NCBI GenBank assembly: GCA_964617105.1 | Contig: CAZTWC010000137.1 | Location: 1 to 9,342 of the forward strand | DNA from: CAZTWC01 sp964617105 [NCBI: uncultured Myxococcia bacterium] | GTDB taxonomy: Bacteria > CAZTWC01 | Length of the DNA: 9,342 bases | Reading direction: 5' to 3' | Part shown: one piece after another, positions 5,899 through 9,342 of the stretch | Position numbering within the stretch: the stretch's first letter is position 1 | Layout of the letters: each line of letters begins with the position of its first letter | Made by a program: the position numbers and the translations under genes | The notes under the pieces: generated by a model | What the model was told of the DNA's origin: nothing | The model's input: only the letters and a program-made list of their open reading frames with translations | The model's database searches: none

Positions 5899-6462
5899 AT
5901 GTCAGAACAGCATTGGCAAACTTTTCTGCGTAAGGTGGCTAACCTCAACGCTTTTGTGGCCCAGGCGGAGGCTGACCAGCATCTTCATCGTGCGCTGATT
6001 GACTGTGAGACTCATGATCAGGTGGTGTCCCTGGCAGCAGAACGGGGGTTTAACATTGCCCGCCGCTGGGGAGAGCCAGATCCCGCATTGGATACCGATG
6101 TGTGCTCAAACTCATCTCCACCTCAAATTTTACCTGCCGCCGCCAGTTTATGGGGACTTTTGCCCTTACCGCCCATAGGTGAAGAACGAACGGCGGTGTT
6201 GATTTCTAACGATACTGTCAGGCTGGAGTTGATCCGCAGCAATGCCGCTGCATCGCCGGAAAATTTCTGGTACGACCAGGCAGAGGATGAATGGGTTGCC
6301 CTGCTGCAGGGCCAAGCCTGCCTGCGATTTGAAAATGAGCCAAGCCTACATTATATGCAGACCGGTGATCAATTGCTGATTCCTGTCGGCAGGCGTCATC
6401 GAGTGGAATCCACCTCCGGAGGCCATGGCTGTCTGTGGCTGGCCCTCTTCCTAAAGTGCTGA
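5899..6462 (+). CDS. Nif11 domain/cupin domain fusion protein
   Basis: A 187-residue protein. Residues about 1-57 match the Nif11 domain (PF07862), with MSEQHWQTFLRKVANLNAF and then a HDQVVSLAAERGFNIA stretch; this helical domain is best known as the leader region of RiPP precursors and from nitrogen-fixation loci. A Pro-rich linker (about 60-95) leads to a single cupin domain (about 105-187) with WYDQAEDEWVALLQG, GDQLLIPVGRRHRV and CLWLALF. The first cupin motif lacks the HxH metal pair and has Asp/Glu instead; His167 of the second motif is kept, as in cupin subfamilies of unknown function. The start at 5899 is fixed by a strong AAAGGAGG (5886-5893) five bases upstream; the earlier in-frame ATG at 5809 has no such site. 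There is no GG-type cleavage motif followed by a short core peptide, so it is probably not a RiPP precursor. No RiPP enzymes are nearby. Cytoplasmic; role unknown. Confidence 0.85.
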   Translation: MSEQHWQTFLRKVANLNAFVAQAEADQHLHRALIDCETHDQVVSLAAERGFNIARRWGEPDPALDTDVCSNSSPPQILPAAASLWGLLPLPPIGEERTAVLISNDTVRLELIRSNAAASPENFWYDQAEDEWVALLQGQACLRFENEPSLHYMQTGDQLLIPVGRRHRVESTSGGHGCLWLALFLKC

Positions 6463-6468
6463 CCGTTG

Positions 6469-6534
6469 GCCTCAAAAATGCGAAGTACCCAGAGGGTGCA
6501 AAGTGCCCTGTGGTTATGAAGTTATTTTTGAGGG
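6469..6534. terminator. Nested inverted repeats between convergent genes
   Basis: CCTCAAAAAT (6470-6479) and ATTTTTGAGG (6524-6533) are perfect complements enclosing a smaller G-U-containing hairpin (AGGGTGC...GTGCCCT). Placed between the Nif11-cupin stop (6462) and the end of the methyltransferase gene (stop at 6514), it may end transcription in both directions, the A/T tracts of the outer arms providing U-runs. The loop is long, so this is not a classical rho-independent terminator. Confidence 0.35.
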
Positions 6535-7887
6535 AGCCCTTAACTCAACAATGGTTTCGAGGTGAGGGGTATTGGGAAACATATCAATGGGGATAACCTG
6601 GTGAATTTTGTAATTTTGATGGCACAATATCTGCAAATCCTTCACCAGGCTGGCGGGGTTGCAACTAACGTAAATTATCCGCTGTGGTGCTATTTTGTCG
6701 CACAGCAGATGGACCACTCTTTCTCCACAACCGGCGCGGGGTGGATTTAGAGTGACCAGGTCAACATCATCAAAATGTTTTGCTTGCAGGGTTTGCTCTA
6801 CATCACTATTGATAAAAGAGATGTTTTTGATCCTATTCAGGTTTAGTGAGGCTATACCATCATTAACCGACTGGGGCGATGCTTCTATTGCCACCACCTG
6901 GTTGGATCGCTCAGCAATGATAGCTGCCAAAGGTCCGAGGCCGGCATAGAGATCCAGGGCACAATTGATCCCATCAGGTATCAATTGTTGTATTTCAGTC
7001 AAAAGCAACTGTGCCCCCTGGTAGTTGGTCTGAAAAAAAGAGGTGGGGCCAAGGCGGAATTTGAGCCCTATAATAGTCTCTACCATGGTTTTACTACCGG
7101 CCACATGAATATTCTCAGAACCTAACACCCGGTTATCATTATAACTGTTGATATTCAAACAGATACCTGAAACTCCGCCGGTTTTGAGCACTTTCTCCCA
7201 TCTTTGCTCTGCTAATAATTTCCTATGAGGATGGCGGCATACTATGGTCACCAAAATACGGTTACTTTTCCCCGAAACTCTAGCCAGAAGATGACGTATA
7301 GTTCCCTTATGCTGTTTTTCATTGTATCCCGACAGCCCAAGTTGGTTTAGGAGCCTCAATACCTGAAAAATCGCCTGTTCACCCTTAATATTCTGGGCCG
7401 GGCAATGTTTTACCTCCACAAAGTTATGAGTTCGCGGATAATAGAAACCCGGTGTCATCTGGCCTTTTTTCCCAGAGATGACCATTTGAATTTTGGTGCG
7501 TAAATTTTTTCCTTGCAGGTGTTTAATAGGCTGAAGTAAATCTTTTGAAAAATTTTTTGCCTGCGAGAGATGAGTTAATAAAAAATCTCTTTTTCCCTGT
7601 AGTTGATATTTATAAGAAGCATTAATCCAGGCGCAGCAACCACACCGGTCAGCATGGGCACAGGGAGAGCAGGAGAGCCGGTGCGGTGACGGGGTAAGTA
7701 TGTCCTTTACCGAGCACCATATACCATTTGGTCCCCGGTGCTCAACCTTTGCTGTCAAGATGTCACCCGGTACCCCACCTTTTATAAAAACTGGAATTTC
7801 CTCAAATAAACCACGGGCCTCTGATTTATAACCCAACTCTGTTACCCGCACTTTAATCAAGGAGTTTAATTCAATTTTTTTCCTCAT
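6514..7887 (-). CDS. TrmA/RlmC/RlmD-family RNA (uracil-5-)methyltransferase
   Basis: Transfers a methyl group from S-adenosylmethionine to C5 of a uridine, most likely in 23S rRNA. The 457-residue product begins with a TRAM RNA-binding domain (about 8-62). An iron-sulfur cluster set follows, Cys76-x5-Cys82-x2-Cys85 with Cys162 in KHCPAQN; two extra cysteines (73, 84) lie beside it. The SAM site is seen in FFQTN (284-288), LDLYAGLGPL (311-320) and VVAIEAS (331-337), then LNPPRAG (380-386), catalytic VSCNP (nucleophile Cys409) and TPHLETIVEL (general base Glu444). Asn381 replaces the Asp of RlmD/TrmA, as in RlmC. The exact target base (747 or 1939 in E. coli numbering) cannot be told from sequence alone. 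The start is supported by TRAM alignment and the promoter at 7919-7947; the ribosome site is weak. It is convergent with the Nif11-cupin gene. Confidence 0.92.
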   Translation of the reverse strand: MRKKIELNSLIKVRVTELGYKSEARGLFEEIPVFIKGGVPGDILTAKVEHRGPNGIWCSVKDILTPSPHRLSCSPCAHADRCGCCAWINASYKYQLQGKRDFLLTHLSQAKNFSKDLLQPIKHLQGKNLRTKIQMVISGKKGQMTPGFYYPRTHNFVEVKHCPAQNIKGEQAIFQVLRLLNQLGLSGYNEKQHKGTIRHLLARVSGKSNRILVTIVCRHPHRKLLAEQRWEKVLKTGGVSGICLNINSYNDNRVLGSENIHVAGSKTMVETIIGLKFRLGPTSFFQTNYQGAQLLLTEIQQLIPDGINCALDLYAGLGPLAAIIAERSNQVVAIEASPQSVNDGIASLNLNRIKNISFINSDVEQTLQAKHFDDVDLVTLNPPRAGCGERVVHLLCDKIAPQRIIYVSCNPASLVKDLQILCHQNYKIHQVIPIDMFPNTPHLETIVELRAPSKITS

Positions 7888-7918
7888 AGCGTTCTATATG
7901 TATGATTTATTTTACCAA

Positions 7919-7947
7919 TATATACCCGAAAGTGGCGGGTTTGTCTA
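7919..7947 (-). promoter_or_regulatory. Promoter of the methyltransferase gene, with palindrome in spacer
   Basis: On the minus strand TAGACA (7942-7947) is followed after 17 bases by TATATA (7919-7924); the ATG lies at 7885-7887, about 25 bases after the expected start. The spacer carries an inverted repeat ACCCG (7924-7928)/CGGGT (7936-7940) that could be an operator. The rest of the gap up to 8060 shows nothing I can assign. Confidence 0.6.
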
Positions 7948-8060
7948 TGAATCTCTCAGGAAAGTGTATGCCTTCCCTATCCTGCCAAGTGGTGCAAATT
8001 GTTACTTTTTCGCTTTTTTTTAATTCCCAGTGGATTTGGTGTTGTCTTTGTTGAGGTAGA

Positions 8061-8798
8061 TCAGGGTTCCATCACCACCGGCCTTTGGTGGCTGTATAAA
8101 AGAATCTGTCCTGACCCAAAGGGATACCCCCCCAGTCCTACGCCGGTAAGCCAGAATTTTCCCCCTCCAGGTTGGCGCACAAAAATAATGGTGCCGGGCA
8201 AATAATTTTTCGTTTGGGTTTCGGTCACCGGCCCTTCACCTTCTTTAAAAACCAGTTGATAATCCAGATATAAACCATGATTTCTAAATTTCGATTTGCC
8301 CAGCGGGAGAATATGGTGCTCAAAGAGGCGCTGGGCCTGGTCTGCCTTGGCAAAACCGAATTTGCCTTGGTGGTTGCTATGAAGGCCGAGAATTTCCCTG
8401 AAGGCAGTCATGGTGTTAAATAATTCTCTCTCGGCCAGGCCGGAGGATATCTGGTTAGAAGTTTGACCCGGCTTTTTCGCCTCTGTTATCTGGTAGAGTT
8501 TAAGGGTGCTGAAGGCCAAAAAGATAATCCAGAACAGATAGTAGATTTTCAGGCTTTTGGCTTTTGGATAGGCGGTTTGTTTATTTGGATAGGCCTGGGT
8601 GTTAATAGTGGCAAGGGTGATTTTTAATAAAAAATAGCAGCCAAACAGAAAAAACAACGGCCAGAGGATTGGATTGGGAATTATATCTACTGCACTGGGC
8701 CCTAAGGCGATCATCATCAGTTGATAAAATTGAGGCCAACTACCTACCAGGAGTAAAAAGGCAAAAAAGGAGTATAGCAGGAGCTTAAACCATTTCAC
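8061..8798 (-). CDS. Membrane protein of unknown function with extracytoplasmic C-terminal domain
   Basis: A 245-residue protein starting at GTG (8796-8798), two bases after the stop of the upstream gene, so translation is probably coupled. Three hydrophobic segments are visible at residues about 5-20 (possibly on to 32), 43-62 and 84-101, followed by a soluble domain of about 140 residues with FNTMTAFREILGLHS, HGLYLDYQLVF, PGTIIFVRQPGGG and GVGLGGYPFGSGQ. Lys/Arg placement favours the tail lying outside the cytoplasmic membrane, but this is weak. I do not recognise the family. Pairing with the neighbouring membrane protein suggests the two products work together. Confidence 0.75.
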   Translation of the reverse strand: MKWFKLLLYSFFAFLLLVGSWPQFYQLMMIALGPSAVDIIPNPILWPLFFLFGCYFLLKITLATINTQAYPNKQTAYPKAKSLKIYYLFWIIFLAFSTLKLYQITEAKKPGQTSNQISSGLAERELFNTMTAFREILGLHSNHQGKFGFAKADQAQRLFEHHILPLGKSKFRNHGLYLDYQLVFKEGEGPVTETQTKNYLPGTIIFVRQPGGGKFWLTGVGLGGYPFGSGQILLYSHQRPVVMEP

Positions 8799-8800
8799 AA

Positions 8801-9342
8801 TCAGGCTTTATCCCGTCGTCTGAACAGGTAAAATCTGATCATCAATGAGAGGTTGATCACAATAATAATTGCCAGCGGCAGACACAAAAGGGGGAAATAC
8901 CAGAAGTTAGAGGGCTCCTGTCCGTGGATCAGCAGGAAATAATCTTTGTTGGCAAAATCGTAGAGATAGGCTTTGAAAAAGTAGTTTTTTACATGTTGGT
9001 AATCATTGGTTTTTTTTAGATTTACCAGTCGGCCCTTGAATTTCATTTTCCTGAAGGCCTTAATTTTCGTACCATCTTTATTGGTGCTTACCTGGATGAA
9101 GACCCGGGCTCCGGCCAGTAAAAAATAACGATACTCCTTCTCCAGGCCAAAGATACCAGCGGTGGCCGAAGCGGCCCGGTTGGTAGTTATGCCGGTAAGA
9201 GTCACCAAATAGTTATGTCCCAATTTGCTATAGTCCAGGTCCTGGGTATCACCAAGTTCCACTGGTTGTTTAGAAGCGAAATAGTAAGAGATCAGATCAC
9301 CCAGCGAGAAGATCAGATAAGCGGCTGCTCCAATTAAAACAA
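8801..9342 (-). CDS. Membrane protein of unknown function, N-terminus beyond the window
   Basis: The minus-strand frame is open to the last base of the window; the GTG near 9262 is internal, because the codons before it encode a hydrophobic helix (VLIGAAAYLIFSLGDLISYYF) continuous with the rest. A soluble domain of about 120 residues follows (LGHNYLVTLTGITTNRAAS, YRYFLLAGARVFIQVS, VNLKKTNDYQHVKNYFF), then a second helix (PLLCLPLAIIIVINLSLMI) and a basic tail RFYLFRRRDKA. The positive tail points to a cytoplasmic C terminus and places the domain outside the membrane. No family recognised. Its TGA lies two bases before the GTG of the next gene, so they form an operon. Confidence 0.75.
   Translation of the reverse strand, partial: VLIGAAAYLIFSLGDLISYYFASKQPVELGDTQDLDYSKLGHNYLVTLTGITTNRAASATAGIFGLEKEYRYFLLAGARVFIQVSTNKDGTKIKAFRKMKFKGRLVNLKKTNDYQHVKNYFFKAYLYDFANKDYFLLIHGQEPSNFWYFPLLCLPLAIIIVINLSLMIRFYLFRRRDKA

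Noticed and set aside
6562-6949. Plus-strand open frames within the methyltransferase gene
   Set aside because: They are antisense to strongly conserved catalytic motifs on the minus strand and have no protein character of their own.
9260-9262. GTG as the start of the rightmost membrane protein
   Set aside because: The frame remains open upstream to the window edge and encodes a membrane helix that fits the protein; the GTG is internal.

Overview
The window is bacterial chromosome made of short housekeeping blocks separated by stretches of decayed accessory DNA. The organism is probably Gram-negative. The mix of families (MetG with a fused tRNA-binding domain, Na/Pi cotransporter, Nif11-cupin protein, archaeal-type ATPase with DUF234 region) would suit a deltaproteobacterium/Desulfobacterota, but nothing in the window proves this and it is only an inference.

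Left block (1-2062): most of methionyl-tRNA synthetase (metG, 5' end outside the window) runs on the plus strand. It faces a minus-strand tRNA-Pro(CGG) gene with an encoded CCA end and a near-consensus promoter (TTGACA-17-TATATA).

Accessory islet (about 2031-4450): a truncated IS3-type orfA, whose open frame runs into the tRNA promoter, lies back to back with an intact AAA-type ATPase of the ATPase_2/DUF234 class with a PD-(D/E)XK-like C terminus. The ATPase has its own promoter, placed inside an array of four GGCC-centred half-sites that form two imperfect palindromes. This control region and its gene are the most distinctive unit in the window. Downstream are a pair of repeats resembling insertion-sequence ends, the last third of a YafQ-type toxin gene and a GC-rich unassigned segment.

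Middle (4451-6462): truA (tRNA pseudouridine synthase A) is followed by a convergent 102-codon relic of a Na/Pi cotransporter, in which the N-terminal helix segment is joined in frame to the PhoU-like tail with the transporter core missing. A 330-base stretch then holds a good plus-strand promoter and a minus-strand coding relic. It leads to a gene for a two-domain protein, an N-terminal Nif11 domain (known from RiPP leader peptides) fused to a cupin.

Right block (6514-9342): on the minus strand lie an RlmD/RlmC/TrmA-family rRNA (uracil-5-)methyltransferase with its own promoter and, upstream of it, two nearly abutting membrane-protein genes of unknown function, the second running off the window. 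Three translation or RNA-modification genes (metG, truA, the methyltransferase) and a tRNA are present, but their mixed orientations and the debris between them argue against a single operon.
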